A DNA stretch of 64,000 nt from Verrucomicrobiia bacterium (GTDB taxonomy: Bacteria; Verrucomicrobiota; Verrucomicrobiia; Limisphaerales; CAIMTB01), in assembly GCA_019634625.1 (NCBI GenBank), contig JAHCBA010000003.1:224804-288803 (forward strand), given 5' to 3'. Below the pieces are notes generated by a model. That model saw only the letters and a program-made list of their open reading frames with translations. It did not search any database and was not told the origin of the DNA. Below, piece after piece: positions 44,395 through 53,853 of the stretch. Each line of letters begins with the position of its first letter. Position 1 is the stretch's first letter. Both the position numbers and the translations under genes were made by a program.

Positions 44395-44522
44395 GGGCGG
44401 GCTGCGCTGCGGGGCCGGGACGTTGTTCGAGAGGAGGCGGGCCGTTGGGAGGTGGGAGGGGAAGGAGCAGGTGCCCCGTGCCCCGAGGCAAGGAGAGAGA
44501 GGGGGGGGGTAACAACCAGGCA

Positions 44523-44553
44523 GGATCGGGCGGATCGGGCGGATCGGACGGAT
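44523..44553 (+). repeat. Short tandem 9-bp repeat
   Basis: GGATCGGGC occurs twice, then GGATCGGAC and GGAT, in the ~180-base gap between the convergent methyltransferase and chemoreceptor genes. A G10-like run lies just before it (near 44501-44511). Nothing else is recognised in this gap. Confidence 0.7.
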
Positions 44554-44574
44554 GGCGGGCAAGGACCGGGTGGG

Positions 44575-46164
44575 TCAGCGGCGAATCAGCGGGGAGTGGG
44601 GTGGGGCCATTCCGGGACGACCTTGGGCAGGGGTGGAGGGGGTGGGGCGGACGGGGAGGGTGGCTGAGGGATTGGCCGGGGCGTTTTGGCGTCCGACGAG
44701 GGCGATGAGGTCGAGGATGGCGGATTTGAGGGCGTGGGCCTGGGCATCGAGTTCGCCGGCGACGCTGGCGCTTTCCTCGGCGGTTGCGGCATTGCTTTGG
44801 GTGGTCTGATCCATGCGGGTGACGGCGGTGTTGATCTGGCCGATGCCCTCGCTTTGTTCGCGGCAGGCGGTGGCGATTTCGCCGATGAGGTCATCGACCT
44901 GGCGGACGGCGGCGACGATTTCGTCGAGGTTTTCGGCGACGCGACGGCTGAGGTGGACGCCCTCGCTGGTGGTTTGGAGGGCGTGTTCGATGCGGCCGGT
45001 GGTTTCGCGGGCGGCATTGGCGCTGCGCTGGGCGAGGGCGCGGACCTCATCGGCGACGACGGCGAAGCCCATGCCGGCCTCGCCGGCGCGGGCGGCTTCG
45101 ACGGCGGCATTGAGGGCGAGGATGTTGGTCTGGAAGGCGATTTCGTCGATGGTCCTGATGATCTTGGAGATCTCGTTGCTGGACGACTGGATGCCTTCCA
45201 TGGCCCTGGTCATGGATTGCATTTCGGCGGTGCCGCGGTCGGCGGCGAGGCGGGCGCGATTGGCGAGGTTTTTGCCGGACTGGGCGTTGTCGGCGTTGCG
45301 GCGGGTCATGGAGGCCATTTCCTCGAGGGAGGCGCTGGTTTCCTCGAGGGAGGCGGCCTGTTCGCTGGAGGCGGAGGCGAGGGAGTGGCTGGCGGTGGAC
45401 AACTGTGCGGCGGCGGCGGTGACGTGTTCGGTGGCGCCGGCGAGTCGGGTGACCATGCCCGACAGGGGGCGGGCGATCTGGACGCGGATGATGGCGTAGG
45501 TGATGAGGGAGAGAATGAGGAGGGCGGGGATGGCGGCCATGACGATCCGGGAGAGGGCGGCCTGGCGGGCGCGGCGGGCTTCGACGACCCTCTGGGTACG
45601 GTGGTTCAGTTCCTGTTCGAAGGCGTCGATGGGGGTGGCGATCCGGGCCTTTTCGCGGTGGTAGGCATCGTCGTGCATGAGGCGGCGGGCGAGTTCGAGG
45701 TCGGGCGGCCCGCTTTGTTCGAAGGCACCCTGGTTGTTGGCAAAGCGTCCTTTGACCGCGTTCATGGCGATCGTCTCGATGTGGACGAGGGCGTTGGAAT
45801 TGTCCTCGGCCTCCTTGAGATGGGCGAATTCGGAGGCGGTGAAGCCGGCGTCCTCCATCAATTTGCGGAGGGGTACCGTGCGGCCGTCCGGCCGGGGTTT
45901 GCGGCCATCGCGAACGGCGAGGATGTCCCAGTAGGCGGCCTCGTGGCGATCGTCCGCGGTGACCACATAGGTACGGGCGAGGCGGGTGAGTTCCTCGGAG
46001 CTTTGGCGCAGTTCACGGGCGAGTTCGGAGGAAAGGTGGCGGTTGGCCAGAGCGTCTCCCAGGGCGCGATCGGCCCGCTGGTTGAGGAAGGCGACCATGG
46101 CGATGAAGAGGGCGACGGCCGCGTAGGCGCCATTGATGAGGTAGAGCTTTGCGTTGGTGGTCAT
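44575..46164 (-). CDS. Methyl-accepting chemotaxis protein
   Basis: 529 residues. N-terminal transmembrane helix ([21 protein letters not shown]), a periplasmic or membrane-proximal helical bundle with [36 protein letters not shown], a second membrane segment near residue 215 ([20 protein letters not shown]), a short HAMP-like [10 protein letters not shown], and a signalling domain with [42 protein letters not shown]. It is a paralogue of the receptor at 36.4 kb but with a different sensor. It ends in a Pro-rich tail. No che genes are in the window, so it must use a chemosensory array encoded elsewhere. Confidence 0.93.
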   Translation of the reverse strand: MTTNAKLYLINGAYAAVALFIAMVAFLNQRADRALGDALANRHLSSELARELRQSSEELTRLARTYVVTADDRHEAAYWDILAVRDGRKPRPDGRTVPLRKLMEDAGFTASEFAHLKEAEDNSNALVHIETIAMNAVKGRFANNQGAFEQSGPPDLELARRLMHDDAYHREKARIATPIDAFEQELNHRTQRVVEARRARQAALSRIVMAAIPALLILSLITYAIIRVQIARPLSGMVTRLAGATEHVTAAAAQLSTASHSLASASSEQAASLEETSASLEEMASMTRRNADNAQSGKNLANRARLAADRGTAEMQSMTRAMEGIQSSSNEISKIIRTIDEIAFQTNILALNAAVEAARAGEAGMGFAVVADEVRALAQRSANAARETTGRIEHALQTTSEGVHLSRRVAENLDEIVAAVRQVDDLIGEIATACREQSEGIGQINTAVTRMDQTTQSNAATAEESASVAGELDAQAHALKSAILDLIALVGRQNAPANPSATLPVRPTPSTPAQGRPGMAPPHSPLIRR

Positions 46165-46246
46165 GGGGCGTCGTCAGGCGCGGAGGCAGGCGTTCCCGCG
46201 TTGGCGGGCGCCCGGCATCCTGCGTGGTCTTACGGCGGGGGAAGGA

Positions 46247-47950
46247 CTAATCTTGAACCGTGGCGGCCTGGTGCGGCGTGGCGAGGCGGAGCAGGGGTTC
46301 GAGGGTGTCGGCGTCGGCGGGGCGTTTGTCGGTGCGCCAGCGTGCGATGCGGGGAAAGCGGAGGGCGATGCCGGATTTGTGGCGGGAGGAGGGGGCGATT
46401 CCTTCGAAGGCGAGTTCGAAGACGAGTTCGGGGGTGACGGACCGAACCGGTCCGAAGCGTCCGGTGGTGTGGGCGCGGACGAAGGCGTCCACGGCGTCGA
46501 TTTCGGCGTCGGTGAGGCCGGAACAGGCCTTGGCGACGGGGACCAGTTCGTCGTCACGCCAGACGGCGAAGGTGTAGTCGGTGAAGAGGGTGGCACGGCG
46601 GCCGTGTCCGGGTTGGGCGGCGACGAGGACGGCATCGCAGGTGAAGGGGGAGACCTTCCATTTCCACCAGGCGCCGCGGGGACGTCCGGTGCCGTAGGGG
46701 GAATCGAGGCGTTTGAGCATGAGTCCCTCGGCGGAGGCGAGGCGGGCGGCGTCGCGGAGGGCGGCGACGTGGTTCCAGGAGTTGGCGGACAGTGGGGGGG
46801 CGAGGCGAAGGGGGAAGGGGGGAGGAGGGGGGGCGTTGGGATCGGGGATCAGTTCCGGTTGGAACCACGGGCCGTCGTTGAGGGGGAGGGAACCGGGGGT
46901 TTGGGCTGGGGACGGGCGGGCGGTGGCGAGGATGGATTCGAGGGAGCGGCGGCGTTCGGAGAGGGGGTGGTGGCGCAGGTCGCTTCCGGAATGTTCGAGG
47001 AGATCGTAGGCCATGAAGGCGGCCGGGATTTCGCGTTGCAGGGCGGGCGAGGGGCGGCGGCGGTGGAGGCGGCGTTGGAGGGCGGCGAAAGGGAGCGGGC
47101 CGGCGTCGCGCCAGGCGAGGAGTTCACCGTCGAGGACGGTGCCGTCCGGGATCTGGCGGGCGGCGTCGAGGATTTCGGGGAAGGAGGCGCTGACGATTTC
47201 CCCGCCGCGGGACCAGAGCACTGCCTGGCCGGCGCGGCGGATCAACTGGGCGCGGATGCCATCCCACTTCCACTCGATCTGCCAGTCGCTGACGGCGCCG
47301 AGGGAGGCGGGATCGGCGTCGAGGGGGGAGGCGAGGAAGAACGGATACGGCCGGGCCGGATCGTCCGGGCGTGCGTCTGACAGCAGTTGGGCGAAGTCCG
47401 AGGCGGTGGGGTGCCAGTGTCCGAGCAGGCGATGATCCATGACCGGGGGATCGACGCCGGCGAGGCGGGCGAGGGCGCGCACGAGGAGGGTGCGGGCGAC
47501 GCCGACGCGGAAGCTGCCGGTGATGAGTTTATGCCAGAGGAAGCGCTGGGGGGTGTCGAGGAGGGACCAGGTTTCGAGGACGAGGGCGCGCTGGGCGGCC
47601 GGGGTGGCACCGGCCAGGGGGAGGAGGTGGTTTTCGACGAGGGAGGCGAGGGGAGGTGGGTTTGGGGCGGGGTTGGGGGGGAGGAGGAGGGCGAGGGTTT
47701 CGGCGAGGTCGCCGACGTGTTCGTGGGATTCCTCGACGAGCCAGGCGGGGAGACCGGCGGTGGCGGCGGTCCATTCGCGCAGGAGGGAGATGGGGATGGC
47801 GCGTTTCAGGCGTTGCCCGGAAAGGAACCACAGGGCCCAGGCGGCGTCGGCGGGCGGGGTGTCGCGGAAATAGCGTTCCAGCGCCGCGAGTTTCTCCGTG
47901 GTGCGGGGCGTGCGGTCGAGTCCGACGAAGAGCTGGGCGAAGGCGCGCAT
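46247..47950 (-). CDS. ATP-dependent DNA ligase, exonuclease-associated type
   Basis: 567 residues. The adenylation motif with the catalytic Lys is W-K-W-D-G-I-R; downstream nucleotidyltransferase motifs are seen as VLDGELLAW, FMAYDLLE, EGLMLKRLDSPYGTGR and WWKWKV, followed by an OB domain. The N-terminal ~200 residues form the DNA-binding domain of the 'cisplatin-resistance' LigB-like bacterial ATP ligases. Three bases separate it from the metallo-beta-lactamase exonuclease upstream, and the two are a known co-occurring repair pair, usually with an Lhr-like helicase and a PdeM-like phosphoesterase, neither of which is seen in the window. Confidence 0.93.
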   Translation of the reverse strand: MRAFAQLFVGLDRTPRTTEKLAALERYFRDTPPADAAWALWFLSGQRLKRAIPISLLREWTAATAGLPAWLVEESHEHVGDLAETLALLLPPNPAPNPPPLASLVENHLLPLAGATPAAQRALVLETWSLLDTPQRFLWHKLITGSFRVGVARTLLVRALARLAGVDPPVMDHRLLGHWHPTASDFAQLLSDARPDDPARPYPFFLASPLDADPASLGAVSDWQIEWKWDGIRAQLIRRAGQAVLWSRGGEIVSASFPEILDAARQIPDGTVLDGELLAWRDAGPLPFAALQRRLHRRRPSPALQREIPAAFMAYDLLEHSGSDLRHHPLSERRRSLESILATARPSPAQTPGSLPLNDGPWFQPELIPDPNAPPPPPFPLRLAPPLSANSWNHVAALRDAARLASAEGLMLKRLDSPYGTGRPRGAWWKWKVSPFTCDAVLVAAQPGHGRRATLFTDYTFAVWRDDELVPVAKACSGLTDAEIDAVDAFVRAHTTGRFGPVRSVTPELVFELAFEGIAPSSRHKSGIALRFPRIARWRTDKRPADADTLEPLLRLATPHQAATVQD

Positions 47951-47953
47951 GCG

Positions 47954-49036
47954 CTAGTCCGGGTGGGGCGAGGGCGCCTGGGGAGCGGGATCCGGGAGGG
48001 ATGGGGCTGGGGTGGCCGTGGGGCTGGAGGTCGCGGGCACGGGGGAGGATTCGCTGGCGGCGTCACCGAGGAACCGGGTTGACAGGGCCTTGGCCTGCCA
48101 GCCGTTTTCGGCGAGCCAGCGGACCAGGGGGGCGGAAGTGCCGTGGGTGACGAGGATACGGGTGGCGCCGGTGGCGCGGATGGCGGCGAGCAGGCTTGGC
48201 CAGTCGGCATGGTCGGAGAGGACGAAGCCGCGATCGACACCGCGGCGGCGGCGGGGTCCGCGCAGGGTCATCCAGCCGGAAGCCACCGCCGTTGAGAGGT
48301 CGCCGAGGGTGTTCAGCCAGGCGGAGGGGTCGGCGGAGGGCGGGGCGAGAACGAGGGCCCGACCGCCCGAGGCGCGCACGGCGTCGGGGGTGAAGCGTTG
48401 GACGGGGGGCAGGCGCACACCGGCGTCGGCGTAGGCGGGGAGCAGGGCGTGGATGGCGTCGTGGACGAAGATCGGGCCGATGGCGGATTGCAGTCCGGCG
48501 AGGAGGCGCTGGGCCTTGCCGAGGGAGTAGGCGAAGAGCACCGCGACGCGGTCCTGGTCGGCTTCGGTCCGCCACCAGGCGTGGAGATCGGTCAGGACGT
48601 CATCGGGGGCGGGCCAGCGATAGACGGGAAGTCCGAAGGTGGATTCGGTGATGAAGGTATGGCAGGGGACGGGTTCGAAGGGGGTGCAGGTGGGATCGGG
48701 ATGGAGTTTGTAATCGCCGGAGGCCACCCAGATTTCGCCGTCCCGTTCGAGGCGGATCTGGGCGGAACCGAGGATGTGCCCGGCGGGATGGAAGCTGACG
48801 GTGACATCACCGAGGCGGAGGCGTTCGCCGCAGGGGAGTCCGGTGATGGAGGCGTTGGAACCGAGACGGGTGCGCAGGACGCCGACGCCCTCGCGGGCGC
48901 AGAGGTAGGAGGTGGAACCGGAGCGGGCGTGATCGCTGTGGGCGTGGGTGATGAGGGCGCGTTCGACGGAGCGCCAGGGGTCGATGAAGAAGTTTCCGGC
49001 CGCGCAGTAGAGACCGCTGTCCGTGAGGGTCAGCAT
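47954..49036 (-). CDS. Ligase-associated DNA exonuclease (metallo-beta-lactamase/CASP fold)
   Basis: 360 residues. The metal-binding HxHxDH motif reads THAHSDHA (residues 30-37 region), with further family motifs FHPAGHILGSAQI, ASGDYKLHPDPTC, TESTFGLP and, at the end, VLSDHADW and VTHG. This is the Artemis/CPSF-like group described as 'ligase-associated DNA exonuclease' and predicted to trim DNA ends before sealing. It directly precedes the ATP-dependent ligase. The C-terminal ~35 residues form a Ser/Pro-rich tail absent from the domain. Confidence 0.93.
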   Translation of the reverse strand: MLTLTDSGLYCAAGNFFIDPWRSVERALITHAHSDHARSGSTSYLCAREGVGVLRTRLGSNASITGLPCGERLRLGDVTVSFHPAGHILGSAQIRLERDGEIWVASGDYKLHPDPTCTPFEPVPCHTFITESTFGLPVYRWPAPDDVLTDLHAWWRTEADQDRVAVLFAYSLGKAQRLLAGLQSAIGPIFVHDAIHALLPAYADAGVRLPPVQRFTPDAVRASGGRALVLAPPSADPSAWLNTLGDLSTAVASGWMTLRGPRRRRGVDRGFVLSDHADWPSLLAAIRATGATRILVTHGTSAPLVRWLAENGWQAKALSTRFLGDAASESSPVPATSSPTATPAPSLPDPAPQAPSPHPD

Positions 49037-49096
49037 GGGGAGCGGGGCGCGGCGCCAGGATCCATCGGCTGACGGGGGCGGCCTGGGGGAGTGGGG

Positions 49097-50881
49097 CTAG
49101 CGGAAGGACAACCGGGGCCAGACCCAGACCAGGCCGGCGGCGCCGGCGGCGGTGAGGAGACCGCAGCCGATGAGGGCTCCCGTCTGGCCGTAGAGGAGGG
49201 CCCCGAGGGTGAAGAGGAGACCCCAGATGGCGGCGAGGCCGGAGAGGGTGCCGATGAGGGCGAGGGCGAAGTCGGGGGTATGTCCCGGGGTCTCGAGGGC
49301 GGTGCCGTCGCGACGGGCGCGGTGGAGGACGGCGGACCAGCCGGGGCCGCCGGGCTGGACCTGGCGATAGAAGGCGCGGAGGCGGGATTCGTCGGTGGGG
49401 GGGGTGAGGAAGGCGGCGGCGACCCAGGCGACGGTGGTGATGGCGACGCCGAGGAGGAGCTGGGAAGCGGCGCCGAGGCCGAAGCCATGGCCGACGTGGA
49501 GGACGACGGCGACGAGGAACGAGACGATCATGGCGACGATTTCGGTGAGGGCATTGATGCGCCACCAGAACCAGCGGAGGGCGAAGAGGAGGCCGGTGCC
49601 GGCGCCGATCTGGAGGAGGAGCTGGAAGGACTGGAGGGCGCTGTCGAGGTAGAGGGCGACGAGGCAGGCGAGGAGCATGAGGGCGGCGGTGGCGGCGCGA
49701 CCGGTCCGGACGAGGTCGTGTTCGGAGGCCTGGGGTCGGAGGAAGCGCCGGTAGAGGTCATTGACGAGGATGGAGGAGCCCCAGTTGAGCTGGGTGGACA
49801 TGGTGGACATGTAGGCGGCGATGAGGGAGGCGACCACGATGCCGAGGAGGCCGGCGGGGAGGAAGGTGAGCATGGCCGGGTAGGCGAGGTCGTGGCCGAG
49901 GATGGCGGGGTTGAGGGTGGGGAACCGCTCCTGGATGGCGTCGAGGTTGGGGAACACGGCGAGGGAGGCGAGGGCGATGACGATCCAGGGCCAGGGACGG
50001 ACGGCGTAGTGGAGGAGGTTGAAGAGGAGGGCGGCACCGGCGGCGTGGCGTTCGTTGCGTGCGGCGAGGACGCGTTGGACCACGTAGCCGCCGCCGCCGG
50101 GTTCGGAGCCCGGGTAGTAGGTGGCCCACCATTGAATGGCGAGGGGCATGAGGAAGACGGCGGCAAGGACATCCCAGGGGACGGTGGAGAAAGTGGGGAG
50201 GACGGGGAGGAGGGACTGGACCTCGGGGCGGGCGATGAGACTGGACCAGCCGCCGACCTCGGGGAGGCCGACGAGGTAGAAGGCGGCGGCGAGGGCGCCG
50301 CCCATGGCGACGGTGAACTGGATGAGGTCGGTGATGACGACGCCGGTGAGGCCGCCGGCACTGGAGTAGAGGGCGGTGATGGTGGCGGCGATGAGGATGG
50401 TCTGGAGGGGGGAGAGGCCGAGCATCACGGCGCCGATCTTGATGGCGGCGAGGGTGACATTGGCCATGACGATGGTGTTGAAGATGACGCCGAGGTAGAT
50501 GGCGCGGAATCCGCGGAGGGCGGCGGCCGGGCGGCCGGAGTAGCGGAGTTCGTTGAACTCGATGTCGGTGAGGACGCCGGAGCGGCGCCAGAGTTTGGCG
50601 AAGAAGAAGACGGTGACGAGGCCGGAGAGGAGGAAGGCCCACCACTGCCAGTTTCCGAAGACGGCGCTGGTCCGGACGATCTGGGTGACGAGGTTGGGGG
50701 TGTCGGTGGCGAAGGTGGTGGCGACCATGGAGAAGCCGAGGAGCCACCAGGGCATGGTGCGACCGCCGAGAAAGAACGAGCCGAAGCTCCTGCCGGCGCG
50801 GCGGGCGACGCCGAAGCCGATTCCGAGGTACAGGGCAAAGAAGAGGCCGATGACGAGCCAGTCGAGGGAGGCGAGGCGCAT
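49097..50881 (-). CDS. Sodium:solute symporter (SSS family)
   Basis: 594 residues from ATG at 50881 (frame open to 50929). About 13-14 hydrophobic segments, with SSS-family motifs YLGIGFGVARRAGRSFGSFFLGGRTMPWWLLGFSMVATTFATDTP near the N-terminus and the long conserved ...LPAGLLGIVVASLIAAYMSTMSTQLNWGSSILVNDLY in the centre. Such transporters take up sugars, sialic acid, inositol or amino acids with Na+. Substrate cannot be read from sequence; the PVC members often serve carbohydrate use. Divergent from the DegP-like gene. Confidence 0.92.
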   Translation of the reverse strand: MRLASLDWLVIGLFFALYLGIGFGVARRAGRSFGSFFLGGRTMPWWLLGFSMVATTFATDTPNLVTQIVRTSAVFGNWQWWAFLLSGLVTVFFFAKLWRRSGVLTDIEFNELRYSGRPAAALRGFRAIYLGVIFNTIVMANVTLAAIKIGAVMLGLSPLQTILIAATITALYSSAGGLTGVVITDLIQFTVAMGGALAAAFYLVGLPEVGGWSSLIARPEVQSLLPVLPTFSTVPWDVLAAVFLMPLAIQWWATYYPGSEPGGGGYVVQRVLAARNERHAAGAALLFNLLHYAVRPWPWIVIALASLAVFPNLDAIQERFPTLNPAILGHDLAYPAMLTFLPAGLLGIVVASLIAAYMSTMSTQLNWGSSILVNDLYRRFLRPQASEHDLVRTGRAATAALMLLACLVALYLDSALQSFQLLLQIGAGTGLLFALRWFWWRINALTEIVAMIVSFLVAVVLHVGHGFGLGAASQLLLGVAITTVAWVAAAFLTPPTDESRLRAFYRQVQPGGPGWSAVLHRARRDGTALETPGHTPDFALALIGTLSGLAAIWGLLFTLGALLYGQTGALIGCGLLTAAGAAGLVWVWPRLSFR

Positions 50882-51010
50882 GGTGTGAGGGCGTGCGGAG
50901 GCTAACCGGAAGGCGGGTGCGGTTGCCAAGACCGGGATCGTCGGAATCGCGGGCGGGATGGGCAGGGGGGGGGTTCTTACGGATTGGTAATGATTGGGAA
51001 AGGGGTTGTT

Positions 51011-51039
51011 CAGGGCCGGTTGCGCACGATGCGGCCCTG
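51011..51039 (+). promoter_or_regulatory. Hairpin in the leader of the DegP-like gene
   Basis: CAGGGCCG (51011-51018) pairs with CGGCCCTG (51032-51039) across a 13-base loop, about 40 bases upstream of the ATG at 51080. It lies between the divergent symporter and protease genes. Could be an mRNA leader element; function not shown. Confidence 0.35.
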
Positions 51040-51079
51040 TTTGGAGGACAAGAACGCATCGTTAATGAAAGGAACCGAG

Positions 51080-52633
51080 ATGAATGGATATCGATGGATG
51101 AACAGGCCCGCCCGGGTGGCGTTGCTGGCGGGCTTGCTGCTGGCCGCTGCGGGCGGCATCGCCTTCACGCAGAAGTCCGGGGCGGGCAGCGACGGAAAAC
51201 CGGCTGGCTTGAAACTGGTGGTGGACGAAGGGAGGCGGCCCGGGGAAGGGGCGGCGAGCCTGAAGGTGACCTTCGCGCCGGTGGTGCGGGAGGTGACGCC
51301 GAGCGTGGTGAGCATTTCGACCGAGACCCGTCCGAGGCGGGTCGAGGGACGGGGTCCGGCGCCGGAGATGCATCCGTGGTTCCGGGAGTTTTTCGGGGAC
51401 CGGTTTCCGGGGGGTCCCGGGCGGCCGATGATCACGCCGCGGCAGCACGGGTTGGGGTCCGGGGTGATTGTGACGGAGGACGGCTACATCCTGACCAACA
51501 ACCATGTGATTGAGGGGGCGGATGCGATCACGGTGACGTTGAATCCGGACGGGAAGGAGTTTGTCGCGAAGGTGGTGGGGCGCGATCCGCAATCGGACCT
51601 GGCGGTGCTGAAGATCGAGGCGAACGGGCTGGCGGCGATCCGCCTGGGGGACAGCGACGGGGTGGAGGTGGGAGATGTGGTGCTGGCGATCGGCAACCCG
51701 TTTGGCGTGGGGCAGACGGTGACCATGGGGATTGTCGGGGCGACGGGGCGGGCGTTGACGGCCCGGCCGGTGGGGTTGCAGTACCAGGACTTCATTCAGA
51801 CCGATGCGGCCATCAATCCCGGCAACTCGGGAGGGGCCCTGGTGGATGTGGCGGGCCGGTTGATCGGGATCAACACCGCGATTGTCAGCAGCGGGGGCGG
51901 GAACAACGGCGTCGGGTTTGCAGTCCCGTCGAATCTGGCGCGAAGTGTTCTGGAGGGATTGGTGGAACACGGGCGGGTGGTGCGGGGATTTCTCGGGGTG
52001 AACATCCAGGGATTGAATCCGATGCTGGCGGAGCAGTTCGGTTTGCCCGAGGGGAGCACCACGGGGGCGCTGGTGGCCGAAGTGACGCCGCGGAGTCCGG
52101 CCGAGCGCAGTGGCATTCAATCCGGCGACGTGATCCGGACCTTCGACGGCAGGGAGGTTCGGGACGGACGCCATCTGACCCTGCTGGTGGGGCAGACGCC
52201 GCCCGCGAAGGAGGTGACGGTGGGGTTGTACCGGGACGGGAAGCCGCGGGAGGTCAGCGTGGTGCTGGAAGAGCGGTCGGAAAGCCGGCAACTGGCGGGG
52301 CTTGGCGGGCGGGGAGGTCCGGCGTCGGCCGCCGACATCGGGGGGTTGCAGGGGGTGGTGGTGGCCGACCTGACGGCCAATCTGAGGCAGCAGTATCGCA
52401 TTCCCCGGGACGTGACCGGCGCCCTGGTGACGGGGGTGGATGGGGAGTCGGCGGCGGCGGCCGCGGGGTTGCGGGAAGGGGATGTGATCCGGGAGATCAA
52501 CCGTCGGTCCGTGCGGGACGCGGAAGCGGCCATCGAGGCGGTGCAGGGGTTGGAGAACGCGCGGATCCTGCTGCGGATCTGGCGGGAGGGCGGGACCCTG
52601 TTTCTGGGGGTGGATGAGCGGCGGCAGGGTTGA
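51080..52633 (+). CDS. DegP/HtrA-like periplasmic serine protease with two PDZ domains
   Basis: 517 residues, with signal anchor (ARVALLAGLLLAAAGGIAFT). Chymotrypsin-like catalytic triad: His142 in TNNHVIEG, Asp173 in SDLAVLK and Ser250 in NPGNSGGAL. Two PDZ domains follow (GFLGVNIQGLNPMLAEQFGL and the C-terminal GALVTGVDGESAAAAAGLREGD). Periplasmic quality control of misfolded envelope proteins. ATG at 51080 is preferred over 51065 because GAAAGGA stands upstream at good spacing. A strong terminator follows, so it is probably monocistronic. Confidence 0.95.
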   Translation: MNGYRWMNRPARVALLAGLLLAAAGGIAFTQKSGAGSDGKPAGLKLVVDEGRRPGEGAASLKVTFAPVVREVTPSVVSISTETRPRRVEGRGPAPEMHPWFREFFGDRFPGGPGRPMITPRQHGLGSGVIVTEDGYILTNNHVIEGADAITVTLNPDGKEFVAKVVGRDPQSDLAVLKIEANGLAAIRLGDSDGVEVGDVVLAIGNPFGVGQTVTMGIVGATGRALTARPVGLQYQDFIQTDAAINPGNSGGALVDVAGRLIGINTAIVSSGGGNNGVGFAVPSNLARSVLEGLVEHGRVVRGFLGVNIQGLNPMLAEQFGLPEGSTTGALVAEVTPRSPAERSGIQSGDVIRTFDGREVRDGRHLTLLVGQTPPAKEVTVGLYRDGKPREVSVVLEERSESRQLAGLGGRGGPASAADIGGLQGVVVADLTANLRQQYRIPRDVTGALVTGVDGESAAAAAGLREGDVIREINRRSVRDAEAAIEAVQGLENARILLRIWREGGTLFLGVDERRQG

Positions 52634-52653
52634 AGGGGCGTTGTTTTCGTTTT

Positions 52654-52683
52654 GGGCCGGCGGATGGAGACATCCGCCGGCCC
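52654..52683 (+). terminator. Rho-independent terminator after the DegP-like gene
   Basis: GGGCCGGCGGATG (52654-52666) and its perfect complement (52671-52683) form a 13-bp stem closed by a GAGA loop, 20 bases after the stop codon, followed by TTGGCGTTTGG. A T-rich stretch (TTGTTTTCGTTTT) precedes the stem, which reads as an A-tract on the other strand. Confidence 0.75.
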
Positions 52684-52859
52684 TTGGCGTTTGGCCATAC
52701 GTGGGAGCCGGTCTGTGTGGCGGTCCGGTGACAAACGGCTTGGCCGGGGGGCTGACGGTGCTTACCGTCCGGCGTTTCCGAGGCTGCGGGAGCAGGCGGG
52801 GCGCGTGAGCGTTCCGGTTGTGGACCGGCGAGGGCGCGGAATCACCCGAACAACTCCTT

Positions 52860-53804
52860 GTGAAGATCTTCAGCGGCAATTCGAATCGGGCATTGGCGGA
52901 GGCCATCTGTGCCGGGATCGGGGTCGAGCTCGGCCGGTCGGTGTGCAACCAGTTTCCCGACGGGGAGACGTTCGTGAAGATCGAGGAGAACGTGCGCGGG
53001 GAGGATGTGTTCGTGGTGCAGTCCACGTGTCCGCCGACGAACCACAACCTGATGGAGATGTTCATCATGATCGACGCGCTGCGGCGGGCGAGCGCGACGC
53101 GGATCACGGCGGTGATACCGTTTTACGGGTATGCGAGGCAGGATCGGAAGGATCAGCCGCGGGTGCCGATCACGGCGAAGCTGGTGGCGAATCTGATCGT
53201 GGCGGCGGGGGCGCACCGGGTATTGACGATGGATCTGCACGCGCAGCAGATCCAGGGGTTCTTCGACATCCCGGTGGACCATCTGTACGCGGCGCCGGTG
53301 ATGTACGAGTACATCCGCAAGAAGAGCCTGAAGAACCTGGTGGTGGTGAGTCCGGACGTGGGGGGGATCAAGATGGCGCATGCGTATTCGCAGGTGCTGG
53401 GGGGGGGGTTGGCGATTGTGGCGAAGCGGAGGCGGAGCGCCACGGAGGTGGACTCGATGACAGTGATCGGGGAGATCCGTGGGAAGACGGTGCTGATGGT
53501 GGACGACCTGACGGAGACGGCGGGGACACTGGCGGCGGCGGCGGCGCTATTGGAGTCGAGGGGGGCGAAGCAGATCTTCGCATGCGTGTCGCATGCGCTG
53601 TTGACGGAGCTGGCGGTGGAGCGGCTCCGCAAATCCAATATTGACGAACTGATCACCACTGATACGGTCCCCCGCCCCGCTTACAGCGGCTTCAAGCTCA
53701 CCACCTTGTCGGTGGCGGGCTTGCTGGGGGAGGCCATCAAGCGAATTCACAGTAATTCGTCGGTGACCTCACTATTTGAGTTTCAGGGTGGGCGGACCAG
53801 CTAA
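52860..53804 (+). CDS. prs: Ribose-phosphate pyrophosphokinase (PRPP synthase)
   Basis: 314 residues from GTG at 52860, the length expected for the enzyme; a TTG at 52818 would add 14 residues. Makes PRPP from ribose-5-phosphate and ATP for nucleotide, His and Trp synthesis. Motifs: SGNSNRALAEAI, FPDGETFVKIEENVRG, PFYGYARQDRKDQPRVPITAKL (ATP-binding loop), TMDLHAQQIQGFF and the PRPP loop VDDLTETAGTL (VDDMIDTAGT in most homologues). First gene of a plus-strand housekeeping cluster, 49 bases before bL25. The pairing prs-rplY-pth is common in bacteria. Confidence 0.96.
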   Translation: MKIFSGNSNRALAEAICAGIGVELGRSVCNQFPDGETFVKIEENVRGEDVFVVQSTCPPTNHNLMEMFIMIDALRRASATRITAVIPFYGYARQDRKDQPRVPITAKLVANLIVAAGAHRVLTMDLHAQQIQGFFDIPVDHLYAAPVMYEYIRKKSLKNLVVVSPDVGGIKMAHAYSQVLGGGLAIVAKRRRSATEVDSMTVIGEIRGKTVLMVDDLTETAGTLAAAAALLESRGAKQIFACVSHALLTELAVERLRKSNIDELITTDTVPRPAYSGFKLTTLSVAGLLGEAIKRIHSNSSVTSLFEFQGGRTS

Positions 53805-53853
53805 GGCGCTGGGGGCCCCTCGAAGAGAGCAGCCGAAGAGAGCAGCAGACGCA

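Noticed and set aside
44501..44553. Terminator between the convergent methyltransferase and chemoreceptor genes
   Set aside because: Only G runs and 9-bp direct repeats are visible; no stable stem with a T-tract.
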